Assembly: GCA_902792635.1 (NCBI GenBank)
Contig: CADBAG010000019.1
Coordinates: 1 to 42,279 of the forward strand
From: an uncultured Prevotellaceae bacterium
GTDB lineage: Bacteria > Bacteroidota > Bacteroidia > Bacteroidales > Bacteroidaceae
Reading direction: 5' to 3'
Length of the DNA stretch: 42,279 nt
Notes under the pieces: model-generated
Told to the model about the DNA's origin: nothing
The model's input: only the letters and a program-made list of their open reading frames with translations
Databases searched by the model: none
Shown here: piece by piece, positions 30,705 through 40,183 of the stretch
Layout of the letters: every line of letters starts with the position of its first letter
Numbering within the stretch: position 1 is the first letter of the stretch
Translations under genes and position numbers: made by a program

Positions 30705-32057
30705 TTACGCGTTCTCTTTTCTCAGGATGTCAAGACCCTCACGGACAATCTTCTGCAAGGGAAGCTTTGAACTGTCCACAAACTCGGCCAGGGCAAAGTC
30801 CTCGGGAGCCACTTCATAGATACCGAGCTGCTCCTGCTTGTCGATGTCACCGGCGATGATAGCCTTGATGAGATATTCAGCGTAGATGTCCATGGGCAGC
30901 ACCTTGTCGTATTCGCCACTCATGATCATGTGTCGCTCACCGCCTTTGATACGTGCGTCGAGGTCATAGGTCTTCTTCTTACCGAAGAGCCAGGAGAAGT
31001 AACTGTGGTTGACCGAGAACTCCTTCGTGCGCGGCATGATCCATCCGAGCGTCTCGTTGACGTCGTCTCCCTCGGGGATGACTGTCACCTCAGAGGTGTG
31101 AGCGCCGAGGAACCCGTCGAGGGTGTCGTGCGTACCTGTCAGCGGGTTGCCGTTGATGATACGGGTGTGCTCTTCCTGGGTGAGGCGTCCGTTGAGGATA
31201 TCCTTCAGCGGAGTGCCCACCTTCACGTCGGTGTAAGCCGGTGACTTTACGCGGCTGCCGGCCACGGCGATGGTGCGTGTGAGGTCCACCTTACCTGTGA
31301 GGAACAGACGACCGATGAAGATGACGGCTGTGGGGTCAACGGTCCACACCGTCTTGCCCTTGCTCATCGGACTGATGTGGTTGATCTGCACGTCAACGTT
31401 GCCAGCGGGGCAGGGACCGTCGAAGACATTGAGATCCACACCTTCCACGCTCGTCAGCGTCGGAGCTGTCTGCTCAGCGCCTGTGCCGAGATGTACGGGA
31501 GCGATGCGTGCGAGCGCTTTCAGACCTGTCTTGAACGCCTCTTCGTTACCTTGAAGCTCAAACTCAAAGTCGCATGCCAACGGCATGTCACGAAGGGCAG
31601 AAACAAAAATACCGTCGGGCTGGGTCTGAGCACTGGCCACGACGGCATAAGGCATCTGGTTGATGTAGCCAAAGAGCCCTGCTTCCAAAAGCTTGTTTTT
31701 CACGGCTTCGCCGTCGAGCGAAGCGACATCAGCCTTCCCATAGTCGTGGGCCTGCTGCTCGGCGTCGGCTTCTACCGTCACCATGAGCACCTTACGGCGT
31801 GCGCCTCTCACCACGGCCTTGACGGTGCCGCTAACGGGTGAGGCAAAGCCCATCTCAGGACAAGCTTTGTTTACGAACAAAGGCTCACCGGCAAGCACAT
31901 GGTCGCCTTCCTTCACTGCCACCTTCGGAGTGATGCCAGGAAACGACAAAGGGGAGAGACCGTAAACGGAGGATGCAGCGGTTGCCACCTTCTCTTTTGC
32001 AGCCTTCCCTGCCAGGTTAATGTCTAAGCCTTTACGCAACTTAATTACATTTGCCAT
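30705..32057 (-). CDS. nqrA: Na+-translocating NADH:quinone reductase subunit A
   Basis: 450 aa from ATG 32057. A longer frame from 32093 is rejected because it would overlap the -7 promoter element at 32090-32098 and the family begins MANVIKLRKGLDINLAG. It is a soluble peripheral subunit on the cytoplasmic side. Recognisable parts are YGLSPLSFPGITPKVAVKEG, VKSPAYTDVKVGTPLKDIL and GGERHMIMSGEYDKVLPMDI. It is the first gene of the operon, divergent from tamB. Confidence 0.97.
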   Translation of the reverse strand: MANVIKLRKGLDINLAGKAAKEKVATAASSVYGLSPLSFPGITPKVAVKEGDHVLAGEPLFVNKACPEMGFASPVSGTVKAVVRGARRKVLMVTVEADAEQQAHDYGKADVASLDGEAVKNKLLEAGLFGYINQMPYAVVASAQTQPDGIFVSALRDMPLACDFEFELQGNEEAFKTGLKALARIAPVHLGTGAEQTAPTLTSVEGVDLNVFDGPCPAGNVDVQINHISPMSKGKTVWTVDPTAVIFIGRLFLTGKVDLTRTIAVAGSRVKSPAYTDVKVGTPLKDILNGRLTQEEHTRIINGNPLTGTHDTLDGFLGAHTSEVTVIPEGDDVNETLGWIMPRTKEFSVNHSYFSWLFGKKKTYDLDARIKGGERHMIMSGEYDKVLPMDIYAEYLIKAIIAGDIDKQEQLGIYEVAPEDFALAEFVDSSKLPLQKIVREGLDILRKENA

Positions 32058-32089
32058 AAAACAGATAAAAGATATTTGGTGTACTGCGT

Positions 32090-32098
32090 GCAAATTTA
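32090..32098 (-). promoter_or_regulatory. -7 promoter element of the nqr operon
   Basis: TAAATTTGC on the minus strand lies 33 nt upstream of the nqrA ATG. No TTG lies exactly 19-21 nt upstream of it. Confidence 0.6.
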
Positions 32099-32164
32099 AT
32101 CATTTTTTGGACCAATTGACAGAAATCCAACGTCTTTTTTCTTCTTTAAAGGCGATTTTTTGTC

Positions 32165-32173
32165 TAATTTTGC
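32165..32173 (+). promoter_or_regulatory. -7 promoter element of tamB
   Basis: TAATTTTGC on the plus strand lies 65 nt upstream of the proposed TTG start of tamB. It is divergent from the nqr promoter within a 180-nt shared region. Confidence 0.6.
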
Positions 32174-32237
32174 ACGAGGGAAAGTGCAAGCTGCCCACAT
32201 TGCAACATTCACGTAACATTCACTTTATAAATTCTGC

Positions 32238-35200
32238 TTGAAGAGACTCAGACGCATCATAAACATCATCCTTTGGGTGACGGTAGGCCTTTATCTCACC
32301 GTCATTGCCCTTGTGCATGTCCCTGCCGTGCAGTCGGCACTGGGACGGGCCGTGGCGTCTGCTGTCTCTAAGAAGCTCGGTACGGCCGTATCGGTGGGGC
32401 GCGTTGAAGTGGGCTTGTTCAACCGTGTCATCCTCGACGATGTGGCGATGCTCGATCAGCGTGGCAAGCATATGTTGTGGACCTCCCGTCTTTCGGCAAA
32501 ATTCAGTTATAAAGACCTTGTGCAGGGCCGCGTGACGATCACCTCTGCTCAAATCTTCACACCGAAGTTTAATCTCTATCAGGAGAATGCTTCTACAAAG
32601 CCTAACTTCCAGTTTGTCCTCGACTCGCTTGCCTCTAAGGACAAGTCGCAGAAGTCGCATCTCAATCTCGCCATCAACAGCTTGATTATCCGCCACGGGC
32701 AGATGGCATGGAACAGGCTCGACAAGCCGGTGGTCAAGATCTTTGATATCAATCATCTGAAGGTGACGGATATCAGTTCGCACATTATTTTTAATATTAC
32801 CGATGGCGACAACTATAATCTTTATTTGAAACGTTTGTCGCTCCGTGAGGCTTCTGGTCTTGACATCCGAGCGTTATCATTCAAGGCGAAGGCCACGAAG
32901 CAGTCGGCAAGTCTCGACAACTTCTATTTAGCGCTCCCACGCTCGGAGATTGCTATCCCGCATGCGGAGACAGATATGAAGAACGGAGAGCGGACCTTTA
33001 AAGCCACGTTAGGTTTGTCGCGCATCAACCTCGCCGACTTGCGGGCGCTCGTCCCCGATTTTGCCTCCATCGCCCGTCCGTTGCTCGTTCGCGCCTCTGT
33101 CAATGGGGTAGGGAAGCGTGTCTCTATCTCTCAGCTTGACCTCTCTTTGCCTCAATATGCGGGCTACAATAGTTTTGCGAAACCTTCCGACCTGCGCCTT
33201 TCTGCCGTGGGCGGCCTTGTGTTAGGCAAGTCCTTGCGCTGGCATGCTGTGGTACGGCAGTTTCATGCCAATGCCAATGTCGTGAAATATTTTGCGGGGA
33301 AGGTGCCGGAAGCGGTAATGCGTCTTGGCAATGTTGCTTTCCGTGGCTCGGCTTCGGGACGCGGGGCTGACCTCATGGCGAAAGGAGAGCTGCATACCGG
33401 AGCGGGCAATGTAGCCTTAGATGTCCGAAAGACCGGCAGCCGTATTGGCGGTCACATTGCTACAAAGGCTTTCGCATTGGGAACAGTGTTAGCTAATCCT
33501 CATTTCGGTTTGCTATCTGCAGACCTTGAGGGGATTGGCGACATGAAAGCGAAACGGTTCAGTGCTAAAGGTCTCGTATCACGCTTCGACTATAATAACT
33601 ATGTCTATCGTAACATCACACTCGACGGCTCCTATGCTGATGGCTTGGCTGAAGGACGCGTGAACATCAACGATCCGAACATCAGTCTTGCGGCAGAGGG
33701 TGGCGCCCGGCTCTTAGGCGCAGAGAAAGCCGTGCATCTTAAGGCGACGGTCGCACGTTTCCTTCCGTCGGCGTTGAATATGCTCAAAGGCCGTCTTGCC
33801 AATGCTACCTATGGCGGTACGGTGGACGCCAACTTCCGTGGACGCGACATCAATACGGCAGACGGATATCTCCGTGTCGGCAACTTCTCGATGAAGCAAG
33901 GCAACGACACCTATAGCCTCGACTCACTCAACTTCCGCGCCGGACATTCCGCCCGCGGTCATTACCTGCTCATGCACAGCAACTTCGGTGCAGCGGCTGT
34001 GTATGGTAAGTTCGACTATGCCGCATTGCCTCAGGCTGTCGAAAACGTCATCGTAAAGAAACTGCCGGGTATCACGAACCTCGCCTCGTTCCGTTACCGT
34101 CCTATCCATGCGGGTGAGGTGAGCTTTGCCGCCCGTCTCACTGACAGTAAGTGGGCACGGCCTTTCCTTAACATGCCGCTCGATATCCTCGACACAGTCA
34201 ACGTGCGGGCCACCTTCGGTCGCGACGGCTCCTCGCTCGACGCTGACCTCTCGGCACCCGACATTATCTATGGAGACCGCCATCTGAAGAACATCCGTTC
34301 TACCATCCGCACGATCGACGGAATTCTCTCTATCGATGCAGGTCTCACGAATATGCGGACAGAGGTACTCGGCACCGACCTCGGTTTGCGGGCGGCAGCC
34401 GGCAATGACCATATCACGGCGAACCTATCCCTCGATAATCATGCTGCCTCACAACGGCTCCGTGGCACGTTGAGCTCCGACGTCGCCTTCCGCAAGGACA
34501 TGGAGGGTAAGACGCTGGCACTGCTCAACTTCAATGAGTCGCAGGTGCATATCGGCGACTCTCTCTATACGGTCCATCCCTCTACTATCCTCTACAGCAA
34601 AAACCACTTAGAGGTTCACGACTTCCTCATCTCCGGCGGCAAGCAGCGCATCCTCGTCGCGGGCTCGGGCTCTGCCAGTGACCGCGACTCACTGACGGCT
34701 AAGCTGACGAATGTCAACGTGAACTATATCCTTAATCTTGTCAACTTCCACTCCGTTAAATTCGACGGGGCTGCGTCGGGTACGGCGAGTGTGAAGGGAC
34801 TCTTCAGCAGTCCCGATGTCAATGGCAGTCTGCGCGTCGATAACTTCAAACTGATAGATGGCCGCCTCGGTACGCTCTATGCCAATGTAGGGTGGAAACT
34901 CAGCGAGGGTCAGATCAACATTGATGGCGTTACCAAAGACACTATCCGTGAAGGCAAGACCGTCATACCCTCTCATACCGTTGTGCAAGGCTATGTCTCC
35001 ACGAAGCACCATTATATCGACCTCGGCATGAAGCTCATCAACTCGCGTGCCGAGTTCTTAGGTACCCTCGCTTCCAGTTTCCTGAGCGATGTGGACCTGC
35101 GCGGCAATGGGGACCTGCGGTTGTGGGGCGACCTGAGTAAGCTGAACCTCACGGGCGACATCACCACCGACGGTGCGATGACGATCAAGCCGACGGGCGT

Positions 35201-36641
35201 GCGCTATTATGTCAACGGCGGTAAGGTCCGTTTCATTGAGAACGAGATACAACTGCTCGACGACCCCATCCGCGATGCCTATGGCAACCAGGGCGTGGTC
35301 AGTGGAGCCATCCACCATCAGCATATCAGTCATATCACAGCCGACATCAGTGCGCGCGCCGATCGTCTCTTGGCTTATAACCTTGACGGGTCCGATGGCA
35401 GCAGTTTCTATGGAAAGGTATTCGGCACAGGTGACGTGACCGTTAAGAGTCGTCCCGGTACGCTCGATGTCAACGTCAATGTCACGCCAACGAAGGGCTC
35501 GGAGGTAGTGTACGACATCACCAGCACCACGGCACCGGATGCCCAGGACTTTGTCCACTGGCATGACCGCAATGCTTCCGTCGCAAAGCGCGACAGCACC
35601 AATAGGTCGGTTGAAGACAGTATCCCCGACATCCCTACGGATATCCATCTCAGCTTGCTCATCAATGCCAACCCGAGTGCGACGCTCCGCCTCATCACCG
35701 ACAAGGCGACGGGCGACTATATCACGCTCAATGGCGCCGGAACGCTTCGTGCCTCCTATTTTAATAAAGGTGGGCTCGACATCTTCGGGACTTATACCGT
35801 GGAGCGCGGTATCTATAGTCTGACGATACAGAACATCATCAAGAAGGTCTTCACTTTCTCCCAGGGAGGCACCATCACCTTCGGCGGTGATCCTTACAGT
35901 GCCATCCTGAAGTTGCGCGCCTTGTATTCTATCGCCTCCGTCAGCCTCTCCGACCTGCAGATGGGCAGAAGCTTCTCGTCGAACAATGTGAAGGTGAACT
36001 GTATCATGGACATCACCGGTACGCCGGCAAACCCGCAGGTGAGCTTCGATCTTGACTTCCCCACGATGAGTTCCGACACGAAGCAGATGATAGCGAGCAT
36101 CATCAATGGTCAGGAAGAGATGAACCAGCAGGTGCTCTACCTTCTTGCCGTAGGCCGGTTCTATTCGCGGGGTACGAATAACGCTACGGCGCAGTCTAAC
36201 CAGACGTCGCTTGCCATGCAGAGTATCCTCAGTGGACAGCTCAGTCAGCAGATCAACAACGTCATCGGTGGACTCATGAAGAACAGCAACTGGAACTTTG
36301 GCGCTAATATCTCCACGGGCGATGAGGGATTCAACAATGCTGAGTATGAAGGACTGTTCAGTGGTAACCTGCTCAACAACCGCCTTGTCTTCAATGGGCA
36401 GATTGGTTACCGCGACAATGCCAATGCCACGACCTCGTTCATTGGTGATTTCGACCTGCGTTATCTCATCTTCCCCAATGGCAACTTCAGTGTGCATGTC
36501 TACAATCAGGCCAACGACCGTTATTTTACGCGCAACACGCTCAACACGCAGGGCGTTGGTTTCATTCTCAAGAAGGATTTCGGCAGTCTCCGCGACTTGT
36601 TTTCGTTCGAGAGAAAAAAGAAGAAAAAGGCAGGGAAATAA
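32238..36641 (+). CDS. tamB: TamB/DUF490 translocation and assembly module protein
   Basis: 1467 aa. One N-terminal membrane helix (~8-30, IINIILWVTVGLYLTVIALV) is followed by a long periplasmic beta-rich region of AsmA/TamB type. The C-terminal ~430 residues are DUF490: GNGDLRLWGDLSKLNLTGDI, TLRLITDKATGDYITLNGAG, and the conserved ending IGYRDNANATTSFIGDFDLR...NPxGNFSVHVYNQANDRY-like, then a Lys-rich tail. TamB spans the periplasm and helps outer membrane protein assembly or lipid transport. The start is TTG: an in-frame stop at 32214-32216 excludes anything longer and the next Met is ~70 residues inside, past the membrane helix. No tamA gene is seen here. Confidence 0.93.
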   Translation: MKRLRRIINIILWVTVGLYLTVIALVHVPAVQSALGRAVASAVSKKLGTAVSVGRVEVGLFNRVILDDVAMLDQRGKHMLWTSRLSAKFSYKDLVQGRVTITSAQIFTPKFNLYQENASTKPNFQFVLDSLASKDKSQKSHLNLAINSLIIRHGQMAWNRLDKPVVKIFDINHLKVTDISSHIIFNITDGDNYNLYLKRLSLREASGLDIRALSFKAKATKQSASLDNFYLALPRSEIAIPHAETDMKNGERTFKATLGLSRINLADLRALVPDFASIARPLLVRASVNGVGKRVSISQLDLSLPQYAGYNSFAKPSDLRLSAVGGLVLGKSLRWHAVVRQFHANANVVKYFAGKVPEAVMRLGNVAFRGSASGRGADLMAKGELHTGAGNVALDVRKTGSRIGGHIATKAFALGTVLANPHFGLLSADLEGIGDMKAKRFSAKGLVSRFDYNNYVYRNITLDGSYADGLAEGRVNINDPNISLAAEGGARLLGAEKAVHLKATVARFLPSALNMLKGRLANATYGGTVDANFRGRDINTADGYLRVGNFSMKQGNDTYSLDSLNFRAGHSARGHYLLMHSNFGAAAVYGKFDYAALPQAVENVIVKKLPGITNLASFRYRPIHAGEVSFAARLTDSKWARPFLNMPLDILDTVNVRATFGRDGSSLDADLSAPDIIYGDRHLKNIRSTIRTIDGILSIDAGLTNMRTEVLGTDLGLRAAAGNDHITANLSLDNHAASQRLRGTLSSDVAFRKDMEGKTLALLNFNESQVHIGDSLYTVHPSTILYSKNHLEVHDFLISGGKQRILVAGSGSASDRDSLTAKLTNVNVNYILNLVNFHSVKFDGAASGTASVKGLFSSPDVNGSLRVDNFKLIDGRLGTLYANVGWKLSEGQINIDGVTKDTIREGKTVIPSHTVVQGYVSTKHHYIDLGMKLINSRAEFLGTLASSFLSDVDLRGNGDLRLWGDLSKLNLTGDITTDGAMTIKPTGVRYYVNGGKVRFIENEIQLLDDPIRDAYGNQGVVSGAIHHQHISHITADISARADRLLAYNLDGSDGSSFYGKVFGTGDVTVKSRPGTLDVNVNVTPTKGSEVVYDITSTTAPDAQDFVHWHDRNASVAKRDSTNRSVEDSIPDIPTDIHLSLLINANPSATLRLITDKATGDYITLNGAGTLRASYFNKGGLDIFGTYTVERGIYSLTIQNIIKKVFTFSQGGTITFGGDPYSAILKLRALYSIASVSLSDLQMGRSFSSNNVKVNCIMDITGTPANPQVSFDLDFPTMSSDTKQMIASIINGQEEMNQQVLYLLAVGRFYSRGTNNATAQSNQTSLAMQSILSGQLSQQINNVIGGLMKNSNWNFGANISTGDEGFNNAEYEGLFSGNLLNNRLVFNGQIGYRDNANATTSFIGDFDLRYLIFPNGNFSVHVYNQANDRYFTRNTLNTQGVGFILKKDFGSLRDLFSFERKKKKKAGK

Positions 36642-36661
36642 CAGTATTGTTGGGTGCGTCT

Positions 36662-36822
36662 GCACCTCGGAGAGGTGCTACATGGTTAGCCCCAGGTAAG
36701 GAGCGCAGCGACGCAACCTGGGGCTAGATTTGGTGTGATTTTGTTGCAATCAGGCCTCGAAGAGGGCGAACATGGTCTAAGTGAAAGAAATTTGTTGGTA
36801 ACCGTGTTCGCCCTCTTCGAGG
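36662..36822. repeat. Composite hairpin repeat element, copy D
   Basis: The modules are in the same order as at 13056-13248. They are palindrome gcacctcggagaggtgc (36662-36678), hairpin CCCCAGGT/ACCTGGGG around AAGGAGCGCAGCGACGCA (36690-36723), and a 22-bp palindrome (arms 36755-36776 and 36801-36822, one G-U pair). The stem bases of the hairpin differ from copy A but remain fully paired. Confidence 0.8.
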
Positions 36823-36852
36823 CCGGTATTCAAGTCATCCTCTCCCATCCAA

Positions 36853-36910
36853 CCCCACGTTTCGGCTGCGCCTCACGTGGGGCTAACTTAGTACAACCTC
36901 TTCGAGGTTG
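36853..36910. repeat. Hairpin repeat element, copy E (inverted)
   Basis: Hairpin CCCCACGT...ACGTGGGG (36853-36882) and palindrome caacctcttcgaggttg (36894-36910) correspond, on the minus strand, to the palindrome-plus-hairpin part of copies A and D, with a degraded loop. The gap 36642-36919 contains only these repeats. Confidence 0.65.
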
Positions 36911-36919
36911 ACTGGTTGT

Positions 36920-37588
36920 TTATTCTTTAAAACTTTTCCACAACTTGTTGTCAGGCAACGGCGAGACGACATGGATCTTTTCTTTTGATACAGGATGGAT
37001 GAACTCCACCTCGTGGGAAAGGAGGGAGATGCTGCCGTCGGGATTAGAGCGTCGTGCTCCGTATTTGAGGTCACCCTTGATCGGACAACCCATAGCCGCA
37101 AGCTGACAGCGTATCTGATGGTGGCGTCCCGTGAGAAGATGGATCTCCAACAAGTGATAGTTGTCACTGTTGGCTATCACCTTATATTTTAGAATGGCTT
37201 TCTTTGCCCCCGGCACTTCATGGTCGTAGGCATGGCTCTTGTTCTGCTTCTCGTTGCGTGTGAGCCAATGTGTCAGCGTACCTTCGGGCTGAGGCGGCAT
37301 CTCGTGGGTGATGGCCCAATAGGTCTTATGCACTTCGCCCTTACGGAACATGTCGTTCAGTCGTGACAGCGCCTTAGACGTTCGGGCAAAGACGACAAGG
37401 CCCGCCACAGGACGGTCAAGGCGATGCACCACGCCGAGGAACACGTTGCCCGGTTTGTAATACTTCGCCTTGATATATTCCTTCACCGTCTCCGAGAGCG
37501 GGCGGTCGCCGGTCTTGTCGCCTTGCACGATCTCACCACTCTCCTTGTAGACGATGATGATATGATTATCTTCGTAAAGCGGTCTCAT
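36920..37588 (-). CDS. RluA-family RNA pseudouridine synthase
   Basis: 222 aa, cytoplasmic. The catalytic motif H55-RLD-R59-P is present with catalytic D58 in FLGVVHRLDRPVAGLVVFAR. Other family segments are YEDNHIIIVYKESGEIV and TGRHHQIRCQLAAMGCPIKG. It has no N-terminal S4 domain, like short RluA/TruC-type enzymes. The target uridine in rRNA or tRNA cannot be told from sequence. Its ATG overlaps the fabG stop by one base (TAATG), so the two are probably co-translated. Confidence 0.93.
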   Translation of the reverse strand: MRPLYEDNHIIIVYKESGEIVQGDKTGDRPLSETVKEYIKAKYYKPGNVFLGVVHRLDRPVAGLVVFARTSKALSRLNDMFRKGEVHKTYWAITHEMPPQPEGTLTHWLTRNEKQNKSHAYDHEVPGAKKAILKYKVIANSDNYHLLEIHLLTGRHHQIRCQLAAMGCPIKGDLKYGARRSNPDGSISLLSHEVEFIHPVSKEKIHVVSPLPDNKLWKSFKE

Positions 37589-38340
37589 TACATATTCATG
37601 CCGCCGTCGACCTGGATGACCTGACCGGAGATGTAACTCGAGAGGTCAGAAGCGAGGTAGAGGGCTGTGTTGGCGATGTCATCGACCGTTCCGGCACGAC
37701 GAAGCGGAATGTTCTTGATCCAAGCCTTACGGATATCATCGGGCAGAGCCTGTGTCATGGCAGTGTCGATGAAGCCCGGAGCGATGGCGTTGGCGCGGAT
37801 GCCTTTAGAACCCATTTCCTGACCGATACTCTTGGCCAGAGCGATGAGGCCGGCCTTAGAAGCAGCGTAGTTGCACTGTCCGGCGTTGCCGTGAACACCG
37901 ACGACACTCGACATGTTGATGATTGAACCATTGCGCTGACGCATCATCACCGGAACGCAAGCGTGGATGAAGTTGAAGGCCGACTTCAGGTTGACGTTGA
38001 TGACAGCGTCCCACTGCTGCTCTGTCATGCGGAGCATCAGGCCGTCCTTCGTGATACCTGCGTTGTTGACGAGGATATCGATAGAGCCGAACTCCTCTTT
38101 CACCTTTGCCACGACGTCGGCTGTCTGAGCGAAGTCGGCAGCGTTGCTGGCATAACCCTTGGCCTTGACGCCGAGAGCCTGGATGTCACGCTCGGTCTGC
38201 AGACCGCCGTGCTCCTCGTCGATGAACAAATCGGTGAAGGCGATGTTCGCACCTTCCTTAGCAAACTTCAAGGCAATGGCCTTGCCAATGCCGCGTGCAG
38301 CACCTGTGATAAGGGCTGTCTTTCCTGTTAAAAGTCCCAT
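37588..38340 (-). CDS. fabG: 3-oxoacyl-ACP reductase FabG
   Basis: 250 aa, a classical short-chain dehydrogenase. The NADPH-binding motif is TGAARGIG (12-19), followed by NNAG at 92-95. The catalytic residues are S145, Y158 and K162 in MSSVVGVHGNAGQCNYAASK. The C-terminus SSYISGQVIQVDGGMNM is typical of FabG. It reduces 3-oxoacyl-ACP in fatty acid elongation. An insertion after the second strand (DLFIDEEHGGLQTER) is a little longer than in E. coli FabG. It is preceded by a 34-aa membrane ORF and followed by an rluA-type gene. Confidence 0.92.
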   Translation of the reverse strand: MGLLTGKTALITGAARGIGKAIALKFAKEGANIAFTDLFIDEEHGGLQTERDIQALGVKAKGYASNAADFAQTADVVAKVKEEFGSIDILVNNAGITKDGLMLRMTEQQWDAVINVNLKSAFNFIHACVPVMMRQRNGSIINMSSVVGVHGNAGQCNYAASKAGLIALAKSIGQEMGSKGIRANAIAPGFIDTAMTQALPDDIRKAWIKNIPLRRAGTVDDIANTALYLASDLSSYISGQVIQVDGGMNM

Positions 38341-38361
38341 AATTATTTGGTGTATATATTT

Positions 38362-38466
38362 TTATAGATTATCAACCCATCGGTTCCCACTCTTTGTGTG
38401 TAACCATATGTAAAAAGCTACTGTGATAATAAGCAGCCCAGTGAAGAATATTGCAACAGATCCCAT
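38362..38466 (-). CDS. Predicted 34-aa single-pass membrane protein
   Basis: The ORF runs from ATG 38466 to TAA 38362. Residues ~4-22 (VAIFFTGLLIITVAFYIWL) form one membrane helix, followed by a basic/aromatic tail HTKSGNRWVDNL. This ATG is 23 nt downstream of a -7 element at 38489-38497, and the ORF fills the gap between that promoter and fabG. It is probably the first gene of the fabG transcript. I do not recognise a family. The topology would be N-out/C-in by the positive-inside rule. Confidence 0.6.
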   Translation of the reverse strand: MGSVAIFFTGLLIITVAFYIWLHTKSGNRWVDNL

Positions 38467-38488
38467 ATGCTCAACCTCGTATTATTTT

Positions 38489-38497
38489 GCAAAAATA
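38489..38497 (-). promoter_or_regulatory. -7 promoter element upstream of the 34-aa ORF and fabG
   Basis: TATTTTTGC on the minus strand lies 23 nt upstream of ATG 38466 and ~150 nt upstream of fabG. This arrangement favours a gene in between. Confidence 0.6.
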
Positions 38498-38542
38498 CAT
38501 CATTTCAGCGAGAATGGCAAGAAAATAGGAGAAATATTGCTT

Positions 38543-40087
38543 TTATCCAACAATCTTCCAATCATCGATGCAGCGCTTCTGCCGGTTGAAATTCACACCA
38601 ACCTTATATAATTTGCGGGGATCGGTGGTAAAAGGTGCGGCATAGCCCTTTTCGTCGATCTGCCGAAGGGCGGCGTCGGCACTCTTGTCGTATTTGAACT
38701 CAAAGATATAAATGTAGTCTTTCGTCTTGGCTATCATGTCAATACGTCCGTCGCTGATCGTGCGCTCGACCTCAGTGTAGAAGCCCAAGAGCCTTGTGAT
38801 GAGGCAGAAAGCATTCTGGAAGTAGAGTTCGGCGTTGCCTACAATCTTATAGTCGGTGTCGGCAAAGAGCACTGCCATGCGTTTCATGAAATCTTCGGGC
38901 TTACCCTTCCTTAGATCACGAATAAACTGTCCGATGTACATGGGGGTCGCATCTTTCTCAATATTAGTATAGTAGGGCAGCAGATACTGAGTGAACCCTT
39001 CCGAAACCTCTTCGTTGGGGAACCCTAAGTGATAAGATTGGAACTCGGCATCATACCCCTTGATCGTCAGATATCCACTCTGATAGAGGATAGGTACAGG
39101 CGAGACATCCACGGAGTCGACGGAGTTGAGGAAGTCGCCGGACACCTCTTCCTCCGTGAGGTTTGGGAGGTAGTAGTTGTCTCGTTTGAGCAGTTGGACA
39201 AGGAAGGATGGCGTGCCGGACTCAAACCAATAGCTGCCGAGCTCACCTGTAGCAAAAGTATTCAGCAGGCTGAAGGGATTATAAATGTCTACTCCCTTCT
39301 GTCGGAAATGATAGCCGTCATAGCGTTTTTTCAGTTTCTCGGCAGCCTCATCAAAACTGACGCCGTGTGCATCGGCGATGTCCTGCACGGATGTCTTGAA
39401 ATAAGTCATCAGTTCATCCTCGGTAATTCCGCATATGCCTTGATACCGTGCATCCATGGAAATATCAACGAGGTTGTTGAGGTCGCTGAACACGCTGACC
39501 TTTCCGAACTTCGTCACACCCGTGAGGAAAGCGAACTTGATATATTCATCTTGAGTCTTGAGCACGGAGTAGAAAGCTTTCAGCGTGTTGCGGAAATGAT
39601 CCTGAAGCTCCGGGCTGCTGATGGCTTGTAGCATCGGCTTGTCGTATTCGTCCACGAGAATGACGACACGCTGATTATGTTTCTTTGCGATACGCTCGAT
39701 AAGACCTTTGAAGCGAAGCTCCGGCGTTACTTCGGAAGGATATTTGCCGTAATTGTCCTCCAACTTACAGAGAAAGTCGTTGAGCACGTGGAACAGAGCG
39801 TCTTCGGAGTCGTACTTACCTGTATTGAGGTCAAGATAGATGACGGGATAGACCGTCCAGTTCTTCTCTAACTGCTCTAATGCCAACCCATGGAACAAGT
39901 CCTTCTGCCCGCGGAAATAAGCAGCCATTGTGGAGACAAGCAATGACTTGCCAAAACGGCGCGGGCGACTAAGAAAATAGTAACGGCCTCGGTCCGCCAG
40001 TTGGTAGATGAGGGCTGTCTTGTCCACATAGGCGTAGCCATCCATGCGGAGACTCTTGAAGTTCTGTATTCCGATAGGGTATTTCAT
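38543..40087 (-). CDS. AAA-ATPase with C-terminal PD-(D/E)XK nuclease-like domain
   Basis: 514 aa from ATG 40087. An in-frame ATG at 40108 is rejected because it lies inside the -7 element. Residues ~1-290 are an AAA-ATPase-like domain (PF09820 type): DGYAYVDKTALIYQL, Walker A-like RPRRFGKSLL (G46-K47-S48) and Walker B VVILVDEYDKP (D146-E147). Residues ~415-505 are a PD-(D/E)XK fold with D450 in GRIDMIA and E463-F-K465 in YIFEFKYDK. These proteins occur in many copies in Bacteroidetes. A mobile-element or defence-related role has been proposed, but the biological function is not established. It is monocistronic. Confidence 0.93.
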   Translation of the reverse strand: MKYPIGIQNFKSLRMDGYAYVDKTALIYQLADRGRYYFLSRPRRFGKSLLVSTMAAYFRGQKDLFHGLALEQLEKNWTVYPVIYLDLNTGKYDSEDALFHVLNDFLCKLEDNYGKYPSEVTPELRFKGLIERIAKKHNQRVVILVDEYDKPMLQAISSPELQDHFRNTLKAFYSVLKTQDEYIKFAFLTGVTKFGKVSVFSDLNNLVDISMDARYQGICGITEDELMTYFKTSVQDIADAHGVSFDEAAEKLKKRYDGYHFRQKGVDIYNPFSLLNTFATGELGSYWFESGTPSFLVQLLKRDNYYLPNLTEEEVSGDFLNSVDSVDVSPVPILYQSGYLTIKGYDAEFQSYHLGFPNEEVSEGFTQYLLPYYTNIEKDATPMYIGQFIRDLRKGKPEDFMKRMAVLFADTDYKIVGNAELYFQNAFCLITRLLGFYTEVERTISDGRIDMIAKTKDYIYIFEFKYDKSADAALRQIDEKGYAAPFTTDPRKLYKVGVNFNRQKRCIDDWKIVG

Positions 40088-40104
40088 ACGTCGTACATTT
40101 TTCT

Positions 40105-40113
40105 GCAAACTTA
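40105..40113 (-). promoter_or_regulatory. -7 promoter element of the AAA-ATPase gene
   Basis: TAAGTTTGC on the minus strand lies 17 nt upstream of ATG 40087 and decides between the two possible starts. Confidence 0.6.
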
Positions 40114-40183
40114 CACAAAAACTCTCACATTATGCCTTTTATCCACGAAAAAGTTTTAATCATCCGTATTCTTAGGCGTCTAC

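Noticed and set aside
35058-36665. A 535-codon open frame on the minus strand opposite the tamB 3' half
   Set aside because: It is an antisense shadow: the tamB protein is clearly real, and the translation opposite shows no domain, no membrane pattern and unusual composition (rich in Asp, Val, Arg).
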